From: Kordiimonas lipolytica
GTDB lineage: Bacteria > Pseudomonadota > Alphaproteobacteria > Sphingomonadales > Kordiimonadaceae
DNA length: 64,000 bases
NCBI RefSeq assembly: GCF_001550065.1
Contig: NZ_LRUB01000027.1
Coordinates: forward strand, 99,927 to 163,926
Direction: 5' to 3'
Made by a program: the position numbers and the translations under genes. The notes under the pieces are model-generated. The model did not search any database. It was not told the origin of the DNA and saw only the letters and a program-made list of their open reading frames with translations. Below are positions 34,538-43,232 of this stretch, in pieces (position 1 is the first letter of the stretch; every line of letters begins with the position of its first letter).

Positions 34538-35137
34538 TCAGCGGAAGGCCGGGCCATGCGCCCAGGCAGCGAGTGAATAGCGCCGCCCCGCGGTCACAGG
34601 CGTCACCCGGTGGAGCACATAACTCGGGAAGGCCGTCAGTGTGCCGCGCGCGCGCACCTGCGCCGCCGGTGTGCCGTCAGCATTCACCTCAAGGCATCCG
34701 CCTTCATAGTCCGCCGGGTCCGAAAGCTGCAGCACCAGGCTGAGCTTGCGGCTGGCATTCAGGCCCTGTCGGCCAATATCGATATGCCAGTCATAGAAAT
34801 CGCCGCCCTCTGCCGTCCCGTCATACCGCAACAGCTGGAAGCCTTCATCAAAGCCCATGAGCGCGAAATCGAACCAGCGCCGATTGAGAAGCGCGAGGCC
34901 CTCGATCAACCGGTCACCAAGCCACGGCAGGGTGTCATCATCCAGCCACAGGGTGCTGGCGGAGCGAATGCCTGATACCATCACGCCGCCGGTCAGACGC
35001 CCTGGCGCCATGCCTGCGGTCTCGCCATAGGCAATCAGGCGGTCACATTCCTCAGCGCTCAGAAAGTCAGGCAAACTAACAACCGCCTCCCTGCTGGACA
35101 CGGCAGGCATGAAGCCGATATCGCCGCGCGGAGCCAT
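34538..35137 (-). CDS. 2-oxoglutarate/Fe(II)-dependent prolyl-4-hydroxylase-like enzyme
   Basis: The 199-residue protein has the P4Hc fold. The iron ligands are H and D of YDWHIDIG (about 117-124) and the distal H of SYVLHRVTPV (about 176), and the 2-oxoglutarate-binding arginine is in AGRRYSLAAW. This resembles PKHD-type (YbiX/PiuC) hydroxylases. The substrate is unknown. It starts 4 bases after the small gene at 35142-35351 and is likely co-translated with it. Confidence 0.85.
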   Translation of the reverse strand: MAPRGDIGFMPAVSSREAVVSLPDFLSAEECDRLIAYGETAGMAPGRLTGGVMVSGIRSASTLWLDDDTLPWLGDRLIEGLALLNRRWFDFALMGFDEGFQLLRYDGTAEGGDFYDWHIDIGRQGLNASRKLSLVLQLSDPADYEGGCLEVNADGTPAAQVRARGTLTAFPSYVLHRVTPVTAGRRYSLAAWAHGPAFR

Positions 35138-35141
35138 GGTC

Positions 35142-35351
35142 TCAGCGGTCCAGATCGTAAAGGTCGATCAGGTCGGCGACGTCACCGACACTGACGCTGT
35201 ATTTGCTGGCGATCTGGCCCATGGTGCGCCCACGCTTGAGCGCCGCCGCGAGTGTCGCTTCGTCGATCGGCCATTCATCGTCGTAGGAATCGCTATAGCT
35301 GGGCTCATAATCCAGCCCCAGCTCATCGTCAAAAAATCCAGACCGCGTCAT
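35142..35351 (-). CDS. Small acidic protein with HTH-like C-terminus
   Basis: The 69-residue product has a GGAG ribosome site eight bases before its ATG. Its first half is Asp/Ser/Tyr-rich. The second half (RTMGQIASKYSVSVGDVADLIDLYD) looks like a small helix-turn-helix or LysM-like helical unit. It directly precedes the hydroxylase gene, so it may be its substrate or regulator. No family was recognised. Confidence 0.65.
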   Translation of the reverse strand: MTRSGFFDDELGLDYEPSYSDSYDDEWPIDEATLAAALKRGRTMGQIASKYSVSVGDVADLIDLYDLDR

Positions 35352-35411
35352 CGCATTGCTCCAGAAGGGACTCGGCCCCGCATGGGACCGTTCATTTTTC
35401 TTCTGCGCTTG

Positions 35412-35431
35412 CGCTTTTCATTTGAAAAGCG
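35412..35431. promoter_or_regulatory. Perfect 9-base inverted repeat in a divergent promoter region
   Basis: CGCTTTTCA (35412-35420) and TGAAAAGCG (35423-35431) are separated by TT. It lies between the divergent small gene and the LysR gene and is a good candidate operator. Confidence 0.6.
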
Positions 35432-35449
35432 GATAAATTAGATAGTTTA

Positions 35450-35466
35450 TATCGAAAAAATCGATA
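35450..35466. promoter_or_regulatory. Inverted repeat just upstream of the LysR gene
   Basis: TATCGA (35450-35455) and TCGATA (35461-35466) flank AAAAA. LysR-type regulators often bind T-N11-A inverted repeats near their own start, and this site ends 12 bases before the ATG, compatible with autorepression. Confidence 0.5.
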
Positions 35467-35478
35467 CATGAGGCAGTC

Positions 35479-36333
35479 ATGGACATCATGCAGGCACGGA
35501 CATTTCTGGCGGTTCTGGAAACCGGCACTTTCCTTGGTGCCGCCGAGAAGGTGAATGTGGCACAAAGTACAGTCAGCGCCCGGATCAAGGCGCTTGAGGA
35601 CATGCTTGGGCAGGAGCTGTTTGTGCGCAACAAGACGGGCGCCGCACCCACACGCGCCGGCCAGGCGTTTGCCCGCCATGCCCGCGCCATCCAACGCCAG
35701 TGGGACCAGGCAAAACTGGCGGTCGCCATGCCCGAAGGCCAGCAGAAGATGCTGACAATCGGCGGCCAGCCCAGCCTGTGGGATGGCTTCCTTCTGCACT
35801 GGCTGCCCTGGATGCGGAGCCACGCGCCCAAAGTGGCCATTCGCGCCCAGATGATTGCATCCTCAAGCCAGCTGATGCAGCAGCTGGTCGATGACACGCT
35901 GGACCTTGTGGTGCTGTATCGTCCCGAAGCCCGCCCGGGAACGGAAATCCGGCAGATATTTGAAGAACAGCTGGTGCTGGTGAGCAGTGCTTCTCCGCCC
36001 GAGCGTGGCAAAGAACCGGAATATGTCTATATTGATTGGGGGCCGGAGTTTGAGGCGGATCATGCGCTTAATTTCCCCAATGCCACGATGCCCAGCCTGA
36101 ACCTGAATGTGGGGTCTCTCGGGATTTCCTTTCTGCTGAACAACATTGCATCGGGCTATTTTCCCATGCGCATCGCCGCACCCTACCTGGCGGCAGGCAC
36201 CCTCACGCGTGTCGAGGGTGCGCCCATATTCACCTACCCGGTCTATGCAGCCTTCCCCGAGGATCACGACAGCGCCCTGATCGGCACAGTGCTTCAGGGG
36301 CTTCGGCAGATTGCCGCCGAAAGCCTTTCCTGA
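35479..36333 (+). CDS. LysR-family transcriptional regulator
   Basis: The 284 residues have an N-terminal winged HTH (ARTFLAVLETGTFLGAAEKV, VAQSTVSARIKALEDMLG) and a C-terminal effector domain starting near residue 90 (MLTIGGQPSLWDGFLLHWLP). It is divergent from the hydroxylase pair and is followed 130 bases later by a TonB receptor on the same strand. Its targets may be either side; no effector can be named. Confidence 0.93.
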   Translation: MDIMQARTFLAVLETGTFLGAAEKVNVAQSTVSARIKALEDMLGQELFVRNKTGAAPTRAGQAFARHARAIQRQWDQAKLAVAMPEGQQKMLTIGGQPSLWDGFLLHWLPWMRSHAPKVAIRAQMIASSSQLMQQLVDDTLDLVVLYRPEARPGTEIRQIFEEQLVLVSSASPPERGKEPEYVYIDWGPEFEADHALNFPNATMPSLNLNVGSLGISFLLNNIASGYFPMRIAAPYLAAGTLTRVEGAPIFTYPVYAAFPEDHDSALIGTVLQGLRQIAAESLS

Positions 36334-36466
36334 CCCGCCCGTTTCACTACTCAACCGGCTATTGCCCGCATAATTTGTGTAACGTTTGCCGCGGTCGCAG
36401 CTTTTTTCTATAGTGGCCGCGTCCATTCGGGGAGGAGGGGACATTTCACGCCAGGGGAGCCTCACT

Positions 36467-38668
36467 GTGTCCATTTTCCGCCACACCCGCCTGCCTACCC
36501 TCATCTATGCCGCATTGACTTGCACCGTTGCTGCACCCGTATCTGGCGATGATACCGAAGGGGCGATGGAAGAAATCATCGTGCATGCCCGAAAGCGCGA
36601 GCAGGCCCTGACGGACACGCCGGTTTCCATCAGCGTGGTTGGCATGGCGGCAATCGAGGACTGGACACTGGTGTCGCTTGAGGACCTGGAACTGGCGGTC
36701 CCGAACCTGCGCACCGCGGCCCAGTTTGCCTACAATAATACCGTCTCATTGCGCGGCGTCGGCTCCTTCAGCCGCAACATCGGCTTTGACGAACGCGTCG
36801 GCCTGTATCTGGACGGCATCTATCTGGGGCCGTCTTACGGCCTGAACCAATCGCTGCTGGATATCGCGCAGGTGGAAGTGATGCGCGGACCACAGGGCAC
36901 GTTTTTTGGCCGAAATTCCATCGCCGGGGCGGTGACGCTTGTCAGCCAGAAGCCGGGCCCCGATCTGGCCGGGCGGTTCCTTGCCCGCTATGGTCGGTTC
37001 GACACCCGCACTCTTGGCGGCAGCATCAATGTGCCGCTGTCGGATACGCTCTCTGCGAGCTTTTCTGCCAACCTCCATAAGCGCGACGGGTTAACCACCA
37101 ATATTTTCGATGGCTCAAAAATCGATAACCGCAACAGGAACAGCCTGCGGGCACAAATGCTGTACCGTCCGTCAGACCAGTTCGAGGCGCACCTGAGCCT
37201 GGACCGGAACGAAATTGATGAGAGCATGCTGATCGGCGACCCGAACTCCGATACCTTCGGCATTTTCCCTGAAACAGCAGCCCCAAACGCCTTTGAGGTG
37301 GACTTCAACCGCGTACCCCGCCAGAGCGTGGTAACCAAAGGCGCGGGCCTCAGCCTGGCCTGGACCTTCGAGAGCGGTTTGGAGCTTCTCTCCCTCACCG
37401 GCCTTCGCGCCAATGATACAGGGCATTCCTACGACACGGACTATTCCAGCATTGATATCCTCTATCTGGATTACCGCGAAGACTATGGACATTTCTCGCA
37501 GGAACTGCGGCTGACATCACCAGAAGACAAACCGCTCGGCTATGTATTCGGCCTAACTTACCTGGACCAGAAAGGCGAGACCGACCGCCACGCCATCGGT
37601 GGGGCAGCAGCTTTCCTCCTGGGCGCCGCAGAGGGTGCTGATATGGCGAGCGTGGGGCGCGTAGACACTGAAGCCTGGGGGCTTTATGGCAGCCTGGACT
37701 ACCGCCTCAATGACACACTCACCCTGTCGGCGGCGCTCAGATGGTCCCGTGACGAGAAGGCCGTGGACTGGGGCATCGACACAAGGGGCGCACCCGCTTT
37801 CGGGCTGGCAACAGGAACCCTTTTGGACACCAGGCACGATAGCGACATATCCCCCACCATCAGCGTAACCTATGAACCTAACAATGATTTCACTGCTTTC
37901 CTGCGCTATGGTGAAGGCTTCAAAAGTGGCGGCTATAACCTGGATTATGTCAGCGCCGCCATCTTCCCCGACCAGCTTGAATTCGACAAGGAAAGCGCCC
38001 GCAGCTATGAGGCCGGCCTCAAGGGCAACCTGTGGGATGGCCTTGGCTGGTTCAGTGCCACGGCCTTCTGGGTGGATTATCGGGACTTTCAGGTCAACCA
38101 GTTCCTGGACCAGGGCGGCGGCAGTACGGTTATCGTCATCGCGAACGCGGCCAAGGTGCGCACCAAAGGCATGGAGTTTGAACTGACGGCGACACCTGCG
38201 GAAGGCCTTTCCGCCTCAGCCTCGCTCGCGCTTCTCGATGCAGAATATCGCCAGTTCACCGATGGCGGCGTGGGTGCCACGGATGTTTCCGGCAACAAGC
38301 TTGAAGCGCCGGACGTGGAAGCCAGCTTGAGCATCGCTTATGAGCGCGCGGTCACTGAAGCCCTGATGGGCTTCTTAAACCTGAACGCTTCCTTCGCTGA
38401 CGGCTATTTCATCACGCCGGACAATGTTTCCGAACAAACGCTTCTGGGTGGCAGCAAGGTGCCGTTCGGGCGGATATCCAGCCGGTCCCAACTGAACGCC
38501 AAGGTTGGCGTCAGTAGCCCGGCGGGCGGCTGGACCGCGGCATTCTGGCTTCAGAACGGATTTGGGGACGGCGGCACCGCGGCGAGCCTGAGGGACTTTT
38601 TCGGCACCATTGTGGAAGCCCAGACCGCCCCCAGAAGCTATGGGCTCGAGCTGACATACGCTTTCTAG
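36467..38668 (+). CDS. TonB-dependent outer-membrane receptor
   Basis: I chose the GTG at 36467 because AGGGGAG lies seven bases upstream and it gives a clean signal peptide (MSIFRHTRLPTLIYAALTCTVAAPVSG); an ATG at 36386 would give no signal peptide at the N-terminus. The mature protein begins with a TonB box-like EEIIVHARKREQ. It then has the plug (GVGLYLDGIYLG-like VGLYLDGIYLG, VEVMRGPQGTFFGRN) and a 22-strand barrel ending in YGLELTYAF. It would import a siderophore or other large nutrient. The adjacent LysR gene may regulate it. Confidence 0.9.
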   Translation: MSIFRHTRLPTLIYAALTCTVAAPVSGDDTEGAMEEIIVHARKREQALTDTPVSISVVGMAAIEDWTLVSLEDLELAVPNLRTAAQFAYNNTVSLRGVGSFSRNIGFDERVGLYLDGIYLGPSYGLNQSLLDIAQVEVMRGPQGTFFGRNSIAGAVTLVSQKPGPDLAGRFLARYGRFDTRTLGGSINVPLSDTLSASFSANLHKRDGLTTNIFDGSKIDNRNRNSLRAQMLYRPSDQFEAHLSLDRNEIDESMLIGDPNSDTFGIFPETAAPNAFEVDFNRVPRQSVVTKGAGLSLAWTFESGLELLSLTGLRANDTGHSYDTDYSSIDILYLDYREDYGHFSQELRLTSPEDKPLGYVFGLTYLDQKGETDRHAIGGAAAFLLGAAEGADMASVGRVDTEAWGLYGSLDYRLNDTLTLSAALRWSRDEKAVDWGIDTRGAPAFGLATGTLLDTRHDSDISPTISVTYEPNNDFTAFLRYGEGFKSGGYNLDYVSAAIFPDQLEFDKESARSYEAGLKGNLWDGLGWFSATAFWVDYRDFQVNQFLDQGGGSTVIVIANAAKVRTKGMEFELTATPAEGLSASASLALLDAEYRQFTDGGVGATDVSGNKLEAPDVEASLSIAYERAVTEALMGFLNLNASFADGYFITPDNVSEQTLLGGSKVPFGRISSRSQLNAKVGVSSPAGGWTAAFWLQNGFGDGGTAASLRDFFGTIVEAQTAPRSYGLELTYAF

Positions 38669-38677
38669 CACGCTTGA

Positions 38678-38696
38678 GAGGCTTGACTTGAGCCTC
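38678..38696 (+). terminator. Weak hairpin after the TonB receptor
   Basis: GAGGCT (38678-38683) and AGCCTC (38691-38696) pair around a seven-base loop; a short T-containing stretch follows (CAGTTTC). Probably a modest terminator. Confidence 0.4.
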
Positions 38697-38764
38697 CTCA
38701 GTTTCTAGCGTTCGTCGTGTAAAGGCTTGCCAAGAAAGGAAAGCGCCTCACACACTGCGCCAAT

Positions 38765-38779
38765 GGGCCCTTAGGGCCC
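38765..38779. promoter_or_regulatory. GGGCCC inverted repeat upstream of trkH
   Basis: GGGCCC occurs at 38765-38770 and 38774-38779 around TTA, 23 bases before the trkH start codon. It may be an operator or a small leader stem. Confidence 0.3.
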
Positions 38780-38802
38780 TGCCCACACTGTGACGGCCAA
38801 TC

Positions 38803-40278
38803 ATGCCCATGACTTTCCGCATCGACTTCCGCCCCATCGTTCAGGTTATCGGCCTCCTTCTGGTGGCGCTTGCCTTCTTCATGATGGTTCCGGCCGTGGT
38901 GGAAGCCCAGATGGCAGGCACCACGCCTTGGGAGTTTATCTTCTCATCTGCCTTTACCGGCTTTATCGGGCTGGCCCTTGTGCTGGCAACGCGGGATGAC
39001 GAGCCAGTCAATCTGGACATCAAGCAGGCTTTCCTTCTAACCGCCACAACCTGGCTGGTGCTGCCCATCTTTGCGGCCCTGCCGCTTCTGGGGCTTGGCC
39101 TGCCTGAAGATGCCACGCATTCCTACACTGACGCGGTGTTCGAGACCGTCTCTGGGATCACCACCACCGGGTCCACGGTTCTGTCGGGGCTGGATACCAT
39201 GCTGCCGGGCATCCTTTTGTGGCGGTCGCTCCTCAACTGGATCGGCGGCATCGGCATTGTGGTGATGGCCATCATCATGCTGCCGTTCCTGCGCATCGGC
39301 GGGATGCAGCTTTTCCGCACCGAAAGCAGTGACAAATCCGAAAAAATTGTGCCCAAGTCTGCCCAGCTGGTGAAATGGATCACCGGCGTTTATGTGGCAC
39401 TGACCGCCCTTTGCGCTATCGCCTATTACCTGTCCGGCATGTCCATGTTCGACGCGGTCAACCACGCGCTCGCGACCCTGGCGACAGGCGGCTTCAGCAC
39501 GCATGACAGCTCGTTTGCCGGCTTCGGCATGGGGGCACAGTGGGTTGGCATTCTTTTCATGCTGGCAGGCAGCATTCCCTTCATCGCCTACATCAAGTTC
39601 GCCCGGGGACGAAAGCACGCCTTCGCGCGCGACCCGCAGATCAAAGCCTTCCTGCGCTTCCTGGCCATTATCATCCTGGGTTCCACCTTCATGCTGATGG
39701 CCGACCGGGACTGGGACTTTTTCCATGCGCTGACCATGGCGGCCTTCAACATCGTCTCCATCGTCACCACAACGGGGTTCGCCTCCACCGACTATACACT
39801 GTGGGGCACAGGAGCGGTGGCCGGCTTCTTCCTGCTGACATTCGCAGGCGGCTGCGCCGGATCAACGTCGGGGGGAATCAAGGTTTACCGGTTTCAGGTT
39901 CTGTGGATCACGCTTCGCGAACAGCTGCTCAGGCTCAACAGCCCGAACCGGGTGGTGATCCTGAATTATCACGGTGCGCGCATGCCCACCGACCTGCCGC
40001 TGTCGGTGCTGGCGTTCCTGGCGGCCTTCTTTGCCTCCATCGCCATCGTCACGCTCATGCTGGCCATGATGGATATCGATTTTGTCACCGCGCTATCTGC
40101 CGCGACCACCGCCATCACGAACGTGGGGCCAGGCTTTGGCGACATCGTCGGCCCGTCGGGCAATTTCGCCAGCCTGCCGGACGCCGCCAAATGGCTGCTC
40201 AGTTTCGCCATGATCCTGGGCCGGCTGGAGGTCTTTACCCTGATCATGCTGTTCGACCCGCACTTCTGGCGGGACTAG
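38803..40278 (+). CDS. trkH: Trk-type potassium uptake protein TrkH
   Basis: The 491-residue membrane protein has the four-fold pore-loop architecture of TrkH/KtrB. The filter-like sequences are VSGITTTGSTVL (first, about 113-124), LATGGFSTHDSSF (second), TTTGFASTDYTLW (third) and TAITNVGPGFGDIVG (fourth). They supply the conserved filter glycines. It mediates K+ uptake and needs a TrkA subunit, which is not in the window. Confidence 0.95.
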   Translation: MPMTFRIDFRPIVQVIGLLLVALAFFMMVPAVVEAQMAGTTPWEFIFSSAFTGFIGLALVLATRDDEPVNLDIKQAFLLTATTWLVLPIFAALPLLGLGLPEDATHSYTDAVFETVSGITTTGSTVLSGLDTMLPGILLWRSLLNWIGGIGIVVMAIIMLPFLRIGGMQLFRTESSDKSEKIVPKSAQLVKWITGVYVALTALCAIAYYLSGMSMFDAVNHALATLATGGFSTHDSSFAGFGMGAQWVGILFMLAGSIPFIAYIKFARGRKHAFARDPQIKAFLRFLAIIILGSTFMLMADRDWDFFHALTMAAFNIVSIVTTTGFASTDYTLWGTGAVAGFFLLTFAGGCAGSTSGGIKVYRFQVLWITLREQLLRLNSPNRVVILNYHGARMPTDLPLSVLAFLAAFFASIAIVTLMLAMMDIDFVTALSAATTAITNVGPGFGDIVGPSGNFASLPDAAKWLLSFAMILGRLEVFTLIMLFDPHFWRD

Positions 40279-40284
40279 GCACGG

Positions 40285-41034
40285 TTAGTCCGGCATTCCA
40301 GCCTTCTTCATCAGGTGCTTGGTAGCCAAGGTGGCCGTGTGGTCCAGAAGGCTGGTGTTACTGACCGTGCCGTGGCCTGGCACAACAATCGTTGCGCTTC
40401 CGTAATGATCCTTCGCAAGCGCCATCGCAGCACCCCAATTGCCAGGGTCGCCTTCCTTATAATAGCCAAGGTTGCGGGCAGAAGCCTCGCGGACCGCGCA
40501 GCCGCCGAACAAGAGCTTCTCGCGCCCCAGCCACACGATAAGATTATCGGTGGTATGTGCCGTGCCGGGGAACATGACCTCCAGCGGGCCGAGCTTTGTG
40601 GTGGCGCCCGCCTCGTCCGCAAGATCAAGCTCATACTCGGGCGGCACTTCGCCGCGGGCAATCATCAACTGGCGGGTCTTGCGCGACGCATAAAAGCGGA
40701 TGCCGCGGGCTTTCATCACCTCTGCCCCCGCCGCGCGATCGGCGTGCGAATGGGTGGCCACCGCCATGGTGACCTTGAGCCCGATTGCGGCTTCGATTTC
40801 ATCGAGGAGCGTAGCGGTCGCAGCCGCGCCCCAAGCGCTGTCCACCAGCACAAGATGGCCGCGGTCGCGCACGATCAGGCCGTTCGATGTGGCGCTGTAG
40901 CCGTTTTCGAACGTGTGGCTTGAGACATGCAGCCATACACCGTTCACGAGCGGGCGGATGCGCACGCCTTCATCTTCCGCGCGCCCCACCGGGGCGATAA
41001 GCATAAGGAACAGAAACAACACAAGCACGCGCAC
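40285..41034 (-). CDS. Subclass B1-like metallo-beta-lactamase, exported
   Basis: The start is the GTG at 41034, preceded by AGGAGG with five-base spacing; it gives a signal peptide (MRVLVLFLFLMLIAPVGRA). The mature protein has all B1 zinc ligands: H-S-H-A-D in ATHSHADRAAG (His116, His118, Asp120), His196 in PGTAHTTDNLIVW, Cys221 in FGGCAVRE and His263 in PGHG. The segment SNGLIVRDRGHLVLVDSAWG is close to the NDM/VIM group. The protein probably hydrolyses beta-lactams in the periplasm, but natural B1-fold enzymes of environmental bacteria vary in activity. There are no mobile-element signs next to it. Confidence 0.88.
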   Translation of the reverse strand: MRVLVLFLFLMLIAPVGRAEDEGVRIRPLVNGVWLHVSSHTFENGYSATSNGLIVRDRGHLVLVDSAWGAAATATLLDEIEAAIGLKVTMAVATHSHADRAAGAEVMKARGIRFYASRKTRQLMIARGEVPPEYELDLADEAGATTKLGPLEVMFPGTAHTTDNLIVWLGREKLLFGGCAVREASARNLGYYKEGDPGNWGAAMALAKDHYGSATIVVPGHGTVSNTSLLDHTATLATKHLMKKAGMPD

Positions 41035-41105
41035 AGAGACCTCCTCGGACAAACATCGGCTGCCCATCCTTGTGGCATGGAATGACGGCGAAAAATGGAC
41101 AAAGA

Positions 41106-41146
41106 AAAAGGCGCGCCGGGATCAGGTTCCTCTGGGCACGCCTTTT
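41106..41146 (-). terminator. Intrinsic terminator of hslO (minus strand)
   Basis: On the minus strand AAAAGGCGTGCCC (41146-41134) pairs imperfectly with GGCGCGCCTTTT (41117-41106), followed by TTTTTCTTT. It lies directly after the hslO stop codon. Confidence 0.8.
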
Positions 41147-41179
41147 GCTGAGTCGGCCGAGTCGGGCCCGAGTCAGACC

Positions 41180-42187
41180 TTAATTCTTATCTGAAGTCTC
41201 GTCGGATGTCTCTTCAGGAACGCCTTCCGCCGCTGCGGCGTGGGCCGCGTGGGCCTCTTCCGGCGTGAAGTCATAGGTGGAATTGCAGAACTGGCAGTGC
41301 ACGCTGATCTTGCCGTCCACCGTCATATGATCGATATCGTCGTCAGAAAACTGGCTGATCACGGTGATCAGGCGCTCGCGGCTGCAGCGGCAGGCGTGGA
41401 CAAGGGCCACGCTGTCGAACACGCGCACGCCGTCTTCGTTATAGAGCCGGTAAAGCAGCTGATCGAGCGTCAGCTGCGGATCGAGAAGCTCTTCCGTCTT
41501 GACGCTGTGCATCAGAACGCTTGCCCGGTTCCATTCCTCGGCAGTGTTGCGCTCAAGAATACGCTCTTGGCCGGTTTCACCCCGCGCCAGATGCTGCACC
41601 ATGATGCCGCCCGCGCGCCAATAGTTGGTCACCGGGTCATGATCACACCGCAGGCGAATTTCCGTGGGCGTCTGCTCGCTGTTCTGGAAATAGTTGCGCG
41701 CCACTTCCGACAGCGTCTCGCCCTTCAGCTCAACAATACCCTGGTAGCGGTCCATGTCCTCGCCCTGGTCGATGGTGAGCGCCAGATAACCGTTCTTGGA
41801 CCCAATCAGGCCGTGGAAGCTTGGGTTCTTGCCATATTGGGCCATGGTCTCTGCGTTAATGTCCGCGTAGCCGCGCAGGCGGCCAACCCCGTCTTCCTTG
41901 AGCTCATAATCCGCAACCATCATCGGCACCGGGCCGCCGGATTTGGTCTGGATTGTGACAATGCCATTAAATTTGAGCATGGAACCAAGCATGGCGGTGA
42001 GCGTGAGCAGTTCGCCCAAAATCTTCGCCACAGGTTCCGGATAGTCGTGCGCCTTCAGGATCTGGTCCACCACCGTGCCAAGCCGCACGGCGCGGCCGCG
42101 CACGTCCATGCCTTCAATGGCAAAGGGGCGGATTTCATTGTCCCGGCTGCCTGCCGGGTCTTTGACAACGATCGGGGTTTCGCTCAT
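41180..42187 (-). CDS. hslO: Redox-regulated chaperone Hsp33
   Basis: Hsp33 is a zinc-bound holdase activated by oxidative unfolding. The sequence shows FNGIVTIQTKSGGPVPMMVADY, GLIGSKNGYLALTIDQG and the C-terminal redox switch with CRCS (about residue 266) and CQFC (about 299), the four zinc cysteines. I start at the ATG 42187, seven codons inside the longest frame whose first codon is TTG. A Glu/Ala-rich tail follows the switch. It is the third gene after argD and argF on the same strand. Confidence 0.93.
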   Translation of the reverse strand: MSETPIVVKDPAGSRDNEIRPFAIEGMDVRGRAVRLGTVVDQILKAHDYPEPVAKILGELLTLTAMLGSMLKFNGIVTIQTKSGGPVPMMVADYELKEDGVGRLRGYADINAETMAQYGKNPSFHGLIGSKNGYLALTIDQGEDMDRYQGIVELKGETLSEVARNYFQNSEQTPTEIRLRCDHDPVTNYWRAGGIMVQHLARGETGQERILERNTAEEWNRASVLMHSVKTEELLDPQLTLDQLLYRLYNEDGVRVFDSVALVHACRCSRERLITVISQFSDDDIDHMTVDGKISVHCQFCNSTYDFTPEEAHAAHAAAAEGVPEETSDETSDKN

Positions 42188-42221
42188 GGGACCGCTTTCC
42201 AAACTCAACTAAAAGGCCAAA

Positions 42222-42237
42222 GGGCCCCTTGGGGCCC
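42222..42237 (-). terminator. GC-rich hairpin between argF and hslO
   Basis: GGGCCCC (42222-42228) pairs with GGGGCCC (42231-42237) around TT. On the minus strand it is followed by TTTGGCCTTTT, so it may terminate or attenuate transcription from argF into hslO. Confidence 0.5.
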
Positions 42238-42251
42238 GTTTCCCGGCGCTT

Positions 42252-43190
42252 TTATATCTTTCCGAGGCACCAGGCAAGGATTGCCTTTTGGGCATGCAGG
42301 CGGTTTTCCGCCTCGTCCCACACCACGCTTTGGGGGCCGTCCATCACATTGTTGGTCACTTCTTCGCCGCGGTGGGCGGGCAGGCAGTGCAGGAACACGG
42401 CGTCATCCGCCGCCTTTTCCATCAGCGCCCGGTTGACCTGGAAGGGCTCCAGCGCACGCACGCGGCTGCCTGTGCGGTCATCGCCCATCGACACCCAGGT
42501 GTCTGTGAACACGGCGTCAGCATCCCACACGGCGGCCTCGGCTTCCGTCACCACATGGATGTCGCCGCCCTCAACTTCTGCCCATTCAAGCACATCGTCA
42601 TAGGGCGCAAAGTTTTCCGGGCAGCCCAGCATCAGCGTGAAGTCGAACTTCACCGCCGCTTCGATGAGCGACGTGGCCACATTGTTGCCGTCGCCTACCC
42701 AGGCAAGCTTCTTGCCCTTGATGGGGCCCAGACGCTCCTCAATCGTCATGATATCAGCCATGATCTGGCACGGGTGCGACCGGTCCGTGAGCGCGTTGAT
42801 CACCGGCACATCACCCTCTTCCGCAAGCTCGATGACCGCTTCATGGGTGTTGGCGCGGATCATGATAGCGTCCACATAGCGGCTGACCACGCGGGCGGTA
42901 TCGCCGATGGTTTCGCCGCGCCCGAGCTGCATACTGCCGCCCTGCAGCACAACGGCCTTGCCGCCCAGCTGGTGCATGGCCATCTCGAAGCTGATGCGCG
43001 TGCGGGTGGAGGACTTCTCGAAAATCATGGCAAGCGCATGGCCCGCGAGCGGCGCGCCTTCATCCACCGCACCCTTGGGGAGATGACGTCGTGCCTCTTT
43101 CCATTCCTTGGCCGTATCGAGGATATGCCGAAGCGTCTCCGCCGGGATATCCTTCAGGTCAATGAAGTGGCTGTTGGGTGTGCTCGTCAT
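42252..43190 (-). CDS. argF: Ornithine carbamoyltransferase
   Basis: The enzyme condenses ornithine and carbamoyl phosphate to citrulline in arginine synthesis. The 312 residues contain the carbamoyl-phosphate motif SSTRTR (about 58-63), the QLGRGET region, DRSHPCQ (HPxQ) and [11 protein letters not shown] with the catalytic cysteine. It lies 42 bases after argD on the same strand, the usual alphaproteobacterial order argD-argF-hslO. Confidence 0.97.
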   Translation of the reverse strand: MTSTPNSHFIDLKDIPAETLRHILDTAKEWKEARRHLPKGAVDEGAPLAGHALAMIFEKSSTRTRISFEMAMHQLGGKAVVLQGGSMQLGRGETIGDTARVVSRYVDAIMIRANTHEAVIELAEEGDVPVINALTDRSHPCQIMADIMTIEERLGPIKGKKLAWVGDGNNVATSLIEAAVKFDFTLMLGCPENFAPYDDVLEWAEVEGGDIHVVTEAEAAVWDADAVFTDTWVSMGDDRTGSRVRALEPFQVNRALMEKAADDAVFLHCLPAHRGEEVTNNVMDGPQSVVWDEAENRLHAQKAILAWCLGKI

Positions 43191-43232
43191 CTCACTGTTT
43201 CCTCTTCACTAAGATACAGGGTTACTCGTTGG

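Noticed and set aside
38765..38779. GGGCCC repeat as the terminator of the TonB receptor gene
   Set aside because: Loop of three bases, no T-run and a position close to the trkH start make a regulatory or chance palindrome more likely.
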